A stretch of DNA of 64,000 nucleotides from CBDHGY01 sp965263325 (GTDB lineage Bacteria; Pseudomonadota; Alphaproteobacteria; Caulobacterales; Hyphomonadaceae): the NCBI GenBank assembly GCA_965263325.1, contig CBDHGY010000002.1:1550001-1614000 (forward strand), given 5' to 3'. Both the position numbers and the translations under genes were made by a program. This document shows positions 8,580 to 17,000 of this stretch, piece by piece. How positions within the stretch are numbered: the stretch's first letter is position 1; each line of letters begins with the position of its first letter. The notes below the pieces were generated by a model. It was not told the DNA's origin. It worked only from the letters and a program-made list of their open reading frames with translations, and did not search any database.

Positions 8580-9232
8580 TGGCTCGCCTCTGCGTGAGTG
8601 AGGTACCAGGCACCTCCATTCATGGCCGATCGTTTGTCGGCTTCGGCCTGATCGAGCGGTGGCGGCAGAACAGCTTCATCGCCAGGTGTCCAACCTTCCG
8701 GCGTCGCAAGTTGACAGGAATCGGAGGTTTGCAAGGCCTGCAGGACGCGCAGAAGCTCGTCGACCGACCGTCCGACATTCATGGGATAGTGGATCAGTGC
8801 GCGGACATATCCCTCTGGATCAATGAAGAAGACCGATCGCACCGCCGCTGTCGTCGCAGAGCTCTCGTGGATCATGCCGTAGACGCGACTGACCACCATC
8901 GAGATGTCTTCAATGATCGGGAATGTGATCTTAACGTCGAAGCGCGCCTCAATGTCTTTAACCCAGGCGATGTGAGCATAGAGGCTGTCAACAGAAAGGC
9001 CCAGCAGATCGCAGCTCAGCGCATCGAATTGCGGTTTCGCTTTTTGCAGCGCCACGAATTCCGAGGTGCAGACCGGCGTGAAGTCCGCAGGGTGCGAGAA
9101 GAAGAGCAGCCAGCGCCCGCGATAGTCTGACAATTTGACCTCGCCCTGCGTGCTGCGGGCGATGAAGTCGGGCGCAATGTCGTCAATGCGCGCGTTGATC
9201 GGCTGGGAGGGGGCTTTGTCGATTTCGGTCAT
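8576..9232 (-). CDS. Peroxiredoxin (Prx6-like), first gene of the sulfide operon
   Basis: A 218-residue AhpC/TSA-fold peroxidase with SHPADFTPVCTSE (peroxidatic Cys55), AAVRSVFFIDPEG and the Prx6-type C-terminal ATPEGWTPGDEAVLPPP. Unlike its paralogue at 448-1077 it has extra cysteines, including Cys74 and one in TSDSCQLATP, so a 2-Cys mechanism or persulfide reduction is possible. It is the promoter-proximal gene of the minus-strand train and overlaps the regulator gene by 4 bases. That makes it the first gene induced when the ArsR-type repressor is released, which suggests a role in detoxifying hydrogen polysulfides or peroxides; this is inference. Confidence 0.92.
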   Translation of the reverse strand: MTEIDKAPSQPINARIDDIAPDFIARSTQGEVKLSDYRGRWLLFFSHPADFTPVCTSEFVALQKAKPQFDALSCDLLGLSVDSLYAHIAWVKDIEARFDVKITFPIIEDISMVVSRVYGMIHESSATTAAVRSVFFIDPEGYVRALIHYPMNVGRSVDELLRVLQALQTSDSCQLATPEGWTPGDEAVLPPPLDQAEADKRSAMNGGAWYLTHAEASQ

Positions 9233-9321
9233 AATTAAAATCTCGTGCTTGCCTATTAATAAAATACATTATACAGATATGTCAATACAATATTGTAAAT
9301 CAATTAAGGGAGGCCTACCCC
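9233..9321. promoter_or_regulatory. Divergent promoter region of the sulfide operon
   Basis: This 89-base AT-rich interval separates the minus-strand operon (start 9232) from the plus-strand YeeE pair (start 9322). It holds a perfect palindrome and a looser ACAT-N9-ATGT repeat at about 9266-9282. An ArsR-type regulator is encoded in the operon, so a shared operator controlling both directions is the simplest reading. Core promoter elements could not be assigned with confidence. Confidence 0.7.
9286..9297. promoter_or_regulatory. Putative BigR/SqrR-type operator palindrome
   Basis: The 12-base sequence TACAATATTGTA is a perfect inverted repeat, flanked by further A/T. ArsR-family dimers of the BigR group bind AT-rich dyads of about this size. 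It lies 25 bases before the start codon of the YeeE gene and 54 bases from the peroxiredoxin start, so a bound repressor could block both promoters. Confidence 0.55.
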
Positions 9322-9747
9322 ATGGAGAATTTTACCCCCATCAGCGCATCAATTGGTGGTGCCCTGATCGGAGTGTCCGCCGTACTGTTAATGGCGCTGA
9401 ACGGACGGATCGCAGGGATCAGCGGCGTCTTCTCCGGCACGGCTTTCGCCGAGCGTGGTGACAAGCTTTGGCGCATTCTTTTCGTCGCAGGCCTGGTCGC
9501 AGCACCGGCTCTTTGGGCACTCGCACAGGGGGCTCAGCCACCCTTTGAGATCACGCAAAACTGGTCGCTCATCATTGGAGGGGGGTTGCTGGTTGGTTTC
9601 GGAACACGGCTTGGGTCTGGTTGCACCAGTGGTCACGGCGTCTGTGGTCTGTCGCGCCTATCGCCTCGCTCAATGGTGTCGGTAGCGCTGTTTATGGGCG
9701 CCGGCATGGCGACCGTCACGATCGCAAAATCAGTATTGGGAGCTTAA
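9322..9747 (+). CDS. YeeE/YedE family sulfur transporter, N-terminal half
   Basis: A 141-residue membrane protein with about four hydrophobic helices and the signature GTRLGSGCTSGHGVCGLSRL, in which the cysteines are typical of YeeE/YedE (DUF395) proteins that bring thiosulfate or other reduced sulfur compounds into the cell. It is a half-size protein; its partner follows after 3 bases. A ribosome binding site GGGAGG lies about 11 bases upstream. Divergent from the sulfide-oxidation operon across a shared regulatory region, the pair probably belongs to the same sulfide regulon, as such pairs often do next to BigR-type regulators. Whether it imports or exports sulfur species here is not shown. 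Confidence 0.93.
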   Translation: MENFTPISASIGGALIGVSAVLLMALNGRIAGISGVFSGTAFAERGDKLWRILFVAGLVAAPALWALAQGAQPPFEITQNWSLIIGGGLLVGFGTRLGSGCTSGHGVCGLSRLSPRSMVSVALFMGAGMATVTIAKSVLGA

Positions 9748-9750
9748 GTC

Positions 9751-10185
9751 ATGGGACGCAATATCGCAGCTTTGCTCGCCGGTCTGATCTTCGGCCTCGG
9801 ACTCACCATCAGTGAAATGGTCAATCCAGCGAAAGTGCTCGCTTTCCTTGATTTGTTCGGAAACTGGGACCCATCTCTCGCGTTCGTCATGGGCGGCGCG
9901 CTCATCGTGACCGCGATTGGTTATCGCATTGCCTGGACGAGGGAGAAACCGGTCTTCGCCGAGCGGTTTCAGGTGCCAGGCAATCGCCAGATCGATACGC
10001 GCCTCGCCCTTGGCGCCGTCCTGTTTGGGATCGGCTGGGGCCTTGTCGGCCTCTGCCCGGGACCGGCGATCTCGGCCCTATCGTTTGGTGGCGTGCCAGT
10101 GCTCATTTTCCTTACGGCGATGATGGCCGGCATGGGCCTTTTCGAAGGTTTTGACCGAGCAACAGCGCGAGCTAATACAATTTAA
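9751..10185 (+). CDS. YeeE/YedE family sulfur transporter, C-terminal half (DUF6691)
   Basis: A 144-residue polytopic protein starting 3 bases after its partner. It begins with MGRNIAALLAGLIFGLGLT, carries ISEMVNPAKVLAFLD and ends with GLVGLCPGPAISAL, the conserved cysteine motif of the second half of split YeeE/YedE transporters. The two halves should assemble into one full channel-like transporter for thiosulfate or sulfide-derived species, with the GxGLxGLCPGP cysteine contributing to the sulfur path. Same operon and regulation as the first half. Confidence 0.93.
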   Translation: MGRNIAALLAGLIFGLGLTISEMVNPAKVLAFLDLFGNWDPSLAFVMGGALIVTAIGYRIAWTREKPVFAERFQVPGNRQIDTRLALGAVLFGIGWGLVGLCPGPAISALSFGGVPVLIFLTAMMAGMGLFEGFDRATARANTI

Positions 10186-10802
10186 AGCCAGACCAAACTG
10201 GATGCCATTCTGTGATCAAAGGTTCCGATCGGCTCAGGCGGGTGCTTTGAAGACATAAGATCGAGAGTCTCGGCATGCTGTGTCCGCTTGAGGCGCAAAT
10301 AAGACAGCTGCTGCGAACCCGCCATTTTTGCTGGAGGTCAGCCATCTCGCTTGCCTGACGAGACTTCGTTTGCATTTCGCTGCCCCTAAAGGGGCGAAAG
10401 GAGATAAAGGACACATTCATCGTGGGGGCGAGTTGTAATAGTACGAAGTTTGATGAGCGCACTCTTTGCGGCGTTGGTATTGGCATCACTCGCACTCAAA
10501 GTATTTGCAACATCTGCTGAAACGGCGGGTGCTGGATCGATTTTCTGGCATCTGCGATTTTTATTTTCGCAATCGCAAGTGCAATTTTGGATCATGGTGG
10601 ACTATCATCACGTTCAGAGTCACGCTTCGTTGACTACCGCGCAGCTATTCAAGAATTTCCCAAAGCTATCCAAGCAGGACAGGCATTTTGGGCCTTATCA
10701 GGAAAATGGAATTGGCGGCTCTCGAAGAGCTGCGCTGTTTCGCTGAATCTTCTAAAATGATCAGTTACAGAGTTTGAGTGTCGATCTCACAGATTAAGAG
10801 TT
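10186..10802. other. Gene-poor interval with one small hairpin
   Basis: These 617 bases hold no well supported gene. A short GCCCC-TAAA-GGGGC hairpin is at 10382-10395. The right half contains two overlapping plus-strand frames that may be remains of a small membrane-protein gene (listed separately). Frames on the minus strand lack ribosome binding sites and show no recognisable motif. Confidence 0.6.
10453..10760 (+). pseudogene. Possible decayed small membrane-protein gene
   Basis: A frame from ATG 10453 encodes a hydrophobic N-terminus (SALFAALVLASLALKVFA). Near 10530-10540 the adjacent frame takes over with another hydrophobic stretch (FLASAIFIFAIASAIL) followed by a protein-like segment (DYRAAIQEFPKAIQAGQAFW) ending at a TGA at 10758-10760. 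Joining the two frames with one frameshift would give a protein of about 100 residues with two membrane helices. No family is recognised and there is no clear ribosome binding site, so this may be chance; it is listed as a weak candidate. Confidence 0.2.
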
Positions 10803-11597
10803 TTAGACCGCTTTAGCCTGTTTGTGTCGTCGCCAGATTTCTAAAATCGCAGGACCGTTGACGAGATAGCGCTTCCACATACGGCGCGGCTCGCTAATCA
10901 GGCGGTGCAGCCACTCCAGCCGCACACGGCGCATCCACTTCGGCGCACGCACCGTTTTTCCAGAGAGGAAATCGAGGCTCGCACCGCAGCAAATGCCAGT
11001 CCCGAATACGTCGCCGCGCTGATGCGCCGCCCAGGCGACCATTTCCTGCTGCGGTGAACCCACGCAAATGAAATGAAACCGCGCAGGGTTGTCTGCCATG
11101 AATGCCGCGCATTCAACAACCGCTCTTGGATCGGTCCGCAGCCCCATTGGTGCATCGTACCAGCGTACCTCCTTCAGACCAAATTGTTCCGAAATCGTTT
11201 GAACGTCTTCCTCACTGCATCCAATTATGACGACTGGTTCTGCCGGATCTATTCGGTGGCGGAATAAAAACTCCACAACGTCCGCACCCGGTGAAGCGGG
11301 AAACACCAATCCATCGCGTTTGGCCAAGACTTCGAGAATGCGACTATCGTTCAGGATAAGATCAGCGGATTCGTAAATCGGCCTCAGCGCCCCTTCCCGG
11401 TCCAGGCGAACCATATGATCAACGTTCGGCGTTACTACGTAAGAAAAGGGCTTAATGTAGGACGCCTCGCGCGCAATCTTCGCCGCGGCCTGCGCCGTCG
11501 TCATTGGCTGGAACTTTAGTCCGAGAAACTGCGCAATAGAGGCATCGTCCCCAACGCTCAGGGATTCATTCTGGTTTGAGATTGCAGCTGACGTCAT
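10803..11597 (-). CDS. WecG/TagA/CpsF family glycosyltransferase
   Basis: A 264-residue GT26 enzyme. Family marks are TPNVDHMVRL near residue 56, the DSRILEVLAKRDG segment where the catalytic base lies, FICVGSPQQEMVAW, GASLDFLSG, and the C-terminal membrane-associating EWLHRLISEPRRMWKRYL. Members add the second sugar (ManNAc, ManNAcA or glucose) onto undecaprenyl-diphospho-sugar at the inner face of the membrane during surface polysaccharide or teichoic-type polymer synthesis. It stands alone here, with no polymerase or flippase beside it, but it lies within 5 kb of a GT4 and a methyltransferase. The sugar donor cannot be told. Confidence 0.9.
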   Translation of the reverse strand: MTSAAISNQNESLSVGDDASIAQFLGLKFQPMTTAQAAAKIAREASYIKPFSYVVTPNVDHMVRLDREGALRPIYESADLILNDSRILEVLAKRDGLVFPASPGADVVEFLFRHRIDPAEPVVIIGCSEEDVQTISEQFGLKEVRWYDAPMGLRTDPRAVVECAAFMADNPARFHFICVGSPQQEMVAWAAHQRGDVFGTGICCGASLDFLSGKTVRAPKWMRRVRLEWLHRLISEPRRMWKRYLVNGPAILEIWRRHKQAKAV

Positions 11598-11645
11598 GCT
11601 GCAAAAATATCAGTCCATGCCTAATAGGGAGTTGAGAGGAAGCCT

Positions 11646-13274
11646 CTATTTTGCGGCAATTCCTAACGTTTCCAGCGCAAATGTTTTGATACTGGCGTAA
11701 TCGGCCTTTCCGTTCGGCGCTCGGCCGAGGTCCTGCTTAAACAAGATCCGTTTTGGGGCCTTGTATCTTGCAAGCCGCGTCTGAACGAAACTGCGGAGCG
11801 TATCTTCATCAATTGCATCCATCGTCTCTGGTGCAACAACCGCTGTTACCGCCTGGCCCCATTTTTCATCAGGAACCCCCACAACAAGCGCATCATTCAC
11901 AAGGTCATGGGCCTTTAGCGCCTCTTCGACTTCTTCCGGATATATTTTCTCGCCAGCAGAATTGATACAGATCGACCCGCGCCCTAACAGCGTGAGCGTT
12001 CCATCAGCTGCAACTGTGCACCAATCGCCGGGGATCGCATAGCGCACACCGTTTATCGTCTTAAATGTTTTTGCGGTCTTTGCTTCGTCCTTATAGTATC
12101 CAAGCGGAACAGCGCCGCCACGCGCAATAAAGCCTGGCTCATCGCTGCCAGGTGAAATCTCGCGGCCATCCTCTGCAAAAACTTTACAGTGGGGGCCGAT
12201 TTCGAATTTGGCGGTCTGGATTTCGCCCTCTGCCGTCATGACAGACATCCCAAAGCCTACGGATTCAGACGCCCCAAAACTGTCCATCAAGGCAACTTGT
12301 GGCAGATGTTTCAGTAATCCGCGTTTTACTTCCATGCTCCACATGACACCGGAAGACAGCATGATCAGGACACAAGAAAGATCATACTTGCCAGGGGTCT
12401 CTTCCAACACTTCCAGCAATGGTTTTGCGAATGCATCGCCAACAATCGCCATACTGTTCACACGGTGACGTTCAACGGTTTCCCACATCGCAACCGGATC
12501 GAACTTCGCGCTATTTTCCATCGTGACGACGGTGCCGCCATTCAGCATTGCACCCATCGCTGTAAACAGTCCTGTCCCGTGCATGAGCGGGCACGCTGGC
12601 AGCTGGATCGTGTCTTTGCCAAATTCTGCTGCCAGGCGTGCATGATCTTCTGCTGTTTCCGGATAGGATCCAAACTGCAGCTCTACCCGGGACCGGTTGG
12701 CCTCTCGCCAAATCTGGTGCGTCCACATCACCCCTTTGGGCATTCCTGTTGTGCCGCCGGTATATAGAAACAACATGTCGTCGGGCGAGCGTTGCAGATC
12801 TAGCGGCGATCCATCGCCTTCTCCTGCCAGTGTTTCATATCCAACAGCAAATTCCGGCACATCACTGCCGCCGATCTGAACCCAGACTTTTACGTCTGGC
12901 AGCTGTGTTCGAATGCGCTCGACATTTTCTCGGAAATCAGCGCTGTAAAACGCAACCGTGGCATCAGAATTATCAAAGATGTAAACCAGCTCATTATCTA
13001 TATAGCGGTAGTTCACATTGACATGCGTGAGCCGGCCTTTCCAGCAAGCAGCCAAGCCTTCCATGTATTCAGGCTCATTGCGGAGATAGAAACCAACTTT
13101 ATCGCCCGCCTGTATTCCGCGTGAAATCAGAGCACGCGCAATATTGTTGGAGCGGCGATCCATTTCCGGCCAGCTGATTTCGCGCGATCCATGGATCAGC
13201 GCAATATCGCTATCTTTTTTGTAGGGTGCCAGCGCATCCAGAATATCGCCGAAATTAATTCCGCCTGTCGTCAT
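11646..13274 (-). CDS. Acyl-CoA synthetase (AMP-forming)
   Basis: About 542 residues of the ANL adenylating superfamily, activating a fatty or related carboxylic acid to its CoA thioester through an acyl-AMP. The P-loop FLYTGGTTGMPKGVMW, the SFGASESVGFG motif, the GDWCTVAADGTLTLLGRG aspartate region and the C-terminal PNGKADYASIK with the catalytic lysine are all present. The longer frame reaches 13409, but ATG 13274 has a GGAGGAG ribosome binding site and matches the family start. This resembles the FadD3/FadD-like group acting on hydrophobic or steroid acids, though the substrate is not determined. It is monocistronic in appearance. Confidence 0.92.
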   Translation of the reverse strand: MTTGGINFGDILDALAPYKKDSDIALIHGSREISWPEMDRRSNNIARALISRGIQAGDKVGFYLRNEPEYMEGLAACWKGRLTHVNVNYRYIDNELVYIFDNSDATVAFYSADFRENVERIRTQLPDVKVWVQIGGSDVPEFAVGYETLAGEGDGSPLDLQRSPDDMLFLYTGGTTGMPKGVMWTHQIWREANRSRVELQFGSYPETAEDHARLAAEFGKDTIQLPACPLMHGTGLFTAMGAMLNGGTVVTMENSAKFDPVAMWETVERHRVNSMAIVGDAFAKPLLEVLEETPGKYDLSCVLIMLSSGVMWSMEVKRGLLKHLPQVALMDSFGASESVGFGMSVMTAEGEIQTAKFEIGPHCKVFAEDGREISPGSDEPGFIARGGAVPLGYYKDEAKTAKTFKTINGVRYAIPGDWCTVAADGTLTLLGRGSICINSAGEKIYPEEVEEALKAHDLVNDALVVGVPDEKWGQAVTAVVAPETMDAIDEDTLRSFVQTRLARYKAPKRILFKQDLGRAPNGKADYASIKTFALETLGIAAK

Positions 13275-13478
13275 ATTTTGGCTCCTCCAAACCTTTTGGA
13301 GGCATGATACGCCGTAGCCGTAAATTAGCAATTGCCAGAGAGACTTATCGGACTTTTTCCGGGGCCGTTCGATCGAGTTCTTACAAGAGCTTGCGCAGGG
13401 CGAGCGCAATGACTGCCACTGCGCCCTCCTGTTTCAAAAAAATATGCGTCGACCTTACCGTCGCTCACATGATCTCGC

Positions 13479-13712
13479 TCACTTTTTCTTTTTCGCTGGC
13501 GCCTTCTTCGGCTCATCGACTTCAAATGTCATTTGCAGATTTACACGATACTTCGCAATCTTGCCATTCTTGATGACGGTCGACATATTGTTGACGTTGG
13601 CCGATTTCAGTCCGCGAACTGTTTTACTGAACCGCGTAACCGCAACCTGAATCGCATCTTCAAACGACGTTGAAGACTCTGTCAGAATTTGCTCTGATTT
13701 CATAATGGCCAT
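13479..13712 (-). CDS. Dodecin-like flavin-binding protein
   Basis: A 77-residue protein with the dodecin pattern: SSTSFEDAIQVAVTRFSKTV (the alpha helix), then VIKNGKIAKYRVNLQMTFEV (the two long beta strands). Dodecins assemble into hollow 12-mers storing riboflavin, FMN or CoA. The tryptophan that normally stacks on the flavin (W in the NL-x-WFEV stretch after the helix) is missing; the equivalent region here reads GLKSANVNN, so flavin binding may be lost or different. The C-terminus is a lysine-rich tail (KKAPAKKKK). A GAAAGGAA ribosome binding site precedes ATG 13712. Confidence 0.8.
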   Translation of the reverse strand: MAIMKSEQILTESSTSFEDAIQVAVTRFSKTVRGLKSANVNNMSTVIKNGKIAKYRVNLQMTFEVDEPKKAPAKKKK

Positions 13713-13819
13713 CGGATTGTTCCTTTCTGGTTATGGAGATCCATATCAAATCTCACAAAGCGAGAGAAAGAAACGCTTTTCGCGTAAAGCGAGAGCGATT
13801 GACTGCAAAAAGTTTTAAC

Positions 13820-14866
13820 TTACTCCAACAATAAGTTTGCAGCAGGTGTAACCTGATGCAGTGCATCAGTCGCAAGGATTACCGCAGCTTGTGTCCAGCT
13901 CGGACGCTCCATGGGCCACAAAGCACGCTGCTGAAACTGCCATCCCATCCAGTATGCGCCCGTTTCATCAGTCCATTGTTCTTGCCAGTCCAGCAAGGCT
14001 TCAGCTTCGGCGCGCATGCCCGCGCGCAGGCATGCCATCACAAGCTCGGCGCTTTCGGCAATCGTCGCCCATGGCTCGAATGAGACACATCGGCATCCGG
14101 CGTTTTCTTCTACGAACTCTAACCAACGGGACATTAAATGCGCAGCCGCAGCGTCTCCTTCAATCGCTCCGCCAAGGACCGGATAATACCAGTCCATAGC
14201 AAACCCGGAGCGGTCATCCCCTGCCCGGTCAAATGCCTCAGGTGAACCAAGCAACGAATCGTGAAGCGCAATGCGCGCGGCCGTATATCTTCGCGCGGCA
14301 AGCTCATCTTCATTAAAGATGGCTAGACGGATCGCGCAAGCCAGTGACTTTAATATGGAGCAATTGCCCGCGAGCAAGGCGTCATCTTTGCCGATAGAAG
14401 GTCCTTCAATCGACCATAATATATCGCCTTCTGGTCTCTGCATTCGGAGCACAAAATTCATCGCAGAGCGCACCATGGGCCAATACTGGCGGACCATATC
14501 ACTATCGCCCGTTAGCTTCCAACGATGCCACAATACCACTGCGCAATAGGCTGACATATTTGTATCGTGAAAGGCAGGCGCGCCTTCACGGGCGACGTGT
14601 TCATCGTCCGCCATTGGCAGCACCGCACCGTATTCAGATAGCCAGCTGCCATCGGCGTTCTGTCTTGCTGCAAGGCAATCTAGTCCCCGCTGTGCAGCCG
14701 CATGTTCGCCCATAACGCCGAGCGCCATCACGCACTCGCCGTGGTTCCAAGCATCCCAAGCTGACCCGCGGAACCAGGGGATTGCACCCGTATTATCCTG
14801 TATTTCGAGAATACGTGCGGTGGCACCCGTTAAATGCGATAGTGGAGAGGCGTCGATGTCGACCAT
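13820..14866 (-). CDS. Alpha/alpha-toroid (prenyltransferase/squalene-cyclase-like) protein
   Basis: A 348-residue protein with repeated helical units of the alpha/alpha barrel class. QNADGSWL, a typical QW-like repeat core, lies near residue 88, with GAIPWFRGSAWDAWNHGECVM at the front and WMGWQFQQRALWPMERPSW at the end. This matches proteins annotated as prenyltransferase or terpene-cyclase-like, but the DxDD cyclase motif is not seen, so a glycosidase-like or binding role is equally possible. It is the third gene of a tight operon: its ATG overlaps the methyltransferase stop by one base. A role in modifying a lipid-linked glycan is inferred from these partners. Confidence 0.75.
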   Translation of the reverse strand: MVDIDASPLSHLTGATARILEIQDNTGAIPWFRGSAWDAWNHGECVMALGVMGEHAAAQRGLDCLAARQNADGSWLSEYGAVLPMADDEHVAREGAPAFHDTNMSAYCAVVLWHRWKLTGDSDMVRQYWPMVRSAMNFVLRMQRPEGDILWSIEGPSIGKDDALLAGNCSILKSLACAIRLAIFNEDELAARRYTAARIALHDSLLGSPEAFDRAGDDRSGFAMDWYYPVLGGAIEGDAAAAHLMSRWLEFVEENAGCRCVSFEPWATIAESAELVMACLRAGMRAEAEALLDWQEQWTDETGAYWMGWQFQQRALWPMERPSWTQAAVILATDALHQVTPAANLLLE

Positions 14867-15594
14867 TAGGCGTCATTCTCGAAATACAGACAGACCGATT
14901 TGCCCATTACGGGCCCAAGGACGGCTTCCAGCGCTCGTGTAAACAACGGGCGTTTCATAATGTCCCAAACAAGCAGCTTATGGTATTGGCGCACAAACCA
15001 ATTCTTGTCTTTGGATTTCCAAACGAGGCACTGCAGCCACCAATAAGGCGAATGCAATCCGTGTGCATGGTGACGGTCACTGCGCGTCTCTCGAAATCCG
15101 ATAAGCTCAACTTCGCCAGCAAGTTTTCGATCATCAAAAATGCGCAAATGACCGCCCGGCGTCAAAGGATAGCCGTCCGGTGCCGGAGCGAGTTTCCAGC
15201 ATATTTTTTCTGGCCAGGCATGCGGGACTGTTGCAGCGAAGTTTCCACTTGGTTTTAAAACGCGCCGAATCTCCTTTATCGCAACTCTGTATTCATGCAG
15301 GTGTTCGAGCACTTCTGAACAGATGACTGCATCGAACGTATTGTCAGCAAATGGCAACGCGTATGCGCTTCCCGACATAAAACCTGTTAAGGCATCATCT
15401 GTTTGCGATCGCTCCGGTAACATTTTGACCCCGTCGCGCGCTTTCTCAAGGCTTGGCATATCAATGTCGAGACCCACAACGTGGATGCCGCCTAACATAT
15501 GAATGCCGTGACAGTGCCGCCCTTCCCCGCAACCAAGATCAAGAACCCTGTCGCCGGGCTTTAACCCGAGGAGTTTCAGCCTAACCGTCAGCAT
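14866..15594 (-). CDS. Class I SAM-dependent methyltransferase
   Basis: A 242-residue methyltransferase. The SAM-binding motif I reads VLDLGCGEGRHC near residues 19-30, motif II acidic residue in VVGLDIDM, and motif IV in FDAVICSEVLEHL, followed by EIRRVLKPSGNFAATVP, all characteristic of the Methyltransf_11 group. It starts immediately after the glycosyltransferase stop (no gap) and abuts the toroid gene, so the three are one transcription unit. The substrate is probably the glycolipid or glycan made by the neighbouring GT4; that is inference. Confidence 0.92.
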   Translation of the reverse strand: MLTVRLKLLGLKPGDRVLDLGCGEGRHCHGIHMLGGIHVVGLDIDMPSLEKARDGVKMLPERSQTDDALTGFMSGSAYALPFADNTFDAVICSEVLEHLHEYRVAIKEIRRVLKPSGNFAATVPHAWPEKICWKLAPAPDGYPLTPGGHLRIFDDRKLAGEVELIGFRETRSDRHHAHGLHSPYWWLQCLVWKSKDKNWFVRQYHKLLVWDIMKRPLFTRALEAVLGPVMGKSVCLYFENDA

Positions 15595-16911
15595 TTAGAC
15601 GCGTTTCTGAATGGCGCTTAAGAACACTTTCTCGTAGCGTTCTGCGACGCGGTCCCAGTGATACAATTCTGCGGCGCGGAGCCGGCCTTTCTCGCCAAGT
15701 TCTTTGCGGCGCGGCGCATCATCGAGCAGCGCGCCAATTGCGCCGGCAAGCGCCTCAGCATTTCCGCGGGGCACGATCACACCCGCATCGCCAACAACTT
15801 CGGGCAATGCGCCGCCATCGGTCACCACAACCGGGGTTGCGCTCGCCATTGCTTCAGCTGCCGGAAATCCAAACCCCTCATAAAGCGATGGCGTGATGGC
15901 AATGGCGGCGGAGCAATATGCTTCACCCATTTCCTCATGAGTAAGGCCATGAATGTATTTGATCTTGTCTGACACACCGAGCTTTCGAGCGAGATCCTTG
16001 GTTGGCCCTTCACGCGGCTTTCCAATCACAGTCAGCTTAAGATCGGGGCGGGCCTCTAGCAGTTTGGCATAAGCTTCGACCAGGAACTTTTGTCCTTTGA
16101 GCGGCACGTCTGCGGAGGCAGCGCTAATGAGTTGATTTGGGTCTTTCGATACATGTGCCCGCGGTTTGAAGATATCCTGATCAATGCCAAGAGGAACAAT
16201 CGTTACGCGCTCCGGATCGACCCCGAAATCTCGCGCAATATCTTCCTTGGTCGATGTTGATACAACGACAATGTCTTGCAGCTGACGCGCGACGCGCTTT
16301 TGCATTTTCAAAAAGGTATACCAGCGCCTGATCAAGATACGGCGACGCCATTTTGGTTCACTCTCAACAGAGAGCTTCAAATCCTGCGTGATCGGGTGAT
16401 GTATGGCTCCAACAACTGGAAAACCCGCGCGTTCGATGTCTAACAATCCGTTCGCCAGAGTTTGGTTGTCGAAGACGACATCATATGAGCCAAGTTTGTT
16501 TTTCGTCAGCAGCTTCGCGGCTCTGCGCATAAACGTGTATGGCTCAACAAATTTTCCGGACAAATGTCCAAAATACTCATACGTATCCGTTGCGCTTTTC
16601 AGGTGCCGCGGCCGGAGCGAGAAATGACCATTGTTAGGTTGTGCGTAAAGATCGAGCGACGGCACAAACTTTACATCAACGCCCGCCCCCTCTGGATATG
16701 TGTCCTGAAGGATATGCGGATAAGGCGGACCCGAAATCACATCAACCTTATGCCCACGGCGCGCGAGCGCTCGCGCTGCATAATCCACGAAAATACCCTG
16801 CCCGCCCACGCGAGGATTGGAACGGTACGATAGAAGAGCAATTCGCAAGGGAGTTTCTGTAACAGCTATCGGACGAATATCTGCTAAGTCTTCCTCGCGA
16901 AGGTCATCCAT
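15595..16911 (-). CDS. Glycosyltransferase family 4
   Basis: A 438-residue GT-B enzyme that transfers an activated sugar at the cytoplasmic membrane face. The N-terminal domain contains RVGGQGIFVDYAARALARRGH; the C-terminal Glycos_transf_1 domain contains the nucleotide-sugar site with the conserved EX7E motif in PSLYEGFGFPAAEAMASATP. It is first in the operon with the methyltransferase and the toroid protein. The gene order GT4, methyltransferase, prenyltransferase-like suggests one pathway for a methylated glycoconjugate. Promoter not identified; 90 bases separate it from uvrC on the same strand. Confidence 0.92.
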   Translation of the reverse strand: MDDLREEDLADIRPIAVTETPLRIALLSYRSNPRVGGQGIFVDYAARALARRGHKVDVISGPPYPHILQDTYPEGAGVDVKFVPSLDLYAQPNNGHFSLRPRHLKSATDTYEYFGHLSGKFVEPYTFMRRAAKLLTKNKLGSYDVVFDNQTLANGLLDIERAGFPVVGAIHHPITQDLKLSVESEPKWRRRILIRRWYTFLKMQKRVARQLQDIVVVSTSTKEDIARDFGVDPERVTIVPLGIDQDIFKPRAHVSKDPNQLISAASADVPLKGQKFLVEAYAKLLEARPDLKLTVIGKPREGPTKDLARKLGVSDKIKYIHGLTHEEMGEAYCSAAIAITPSLYEGFGFPAAEAMASATPVVVTDGGALPEVVGDAGVIVPRGNAEALAGAIGALLDDAPRRKELGEKGRLRAAELYHWDRVAERYEKVFLSAIQKRV

Positions 16912-17000
16912 TCTGTATTACCTGTAACTATTGGCGAGGCTTGGTGTGGAGGTAATGGCTGACCCGCCTTGTGTCAAAACCTCGCGCTGCGGAAAGTCAC

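Noticed and set aside
10172..10595. Minus-strand small frames after the YeeE pair
   Set aside because: No ribosome binding site, no motif and unlikely composition; treated as non-coding.
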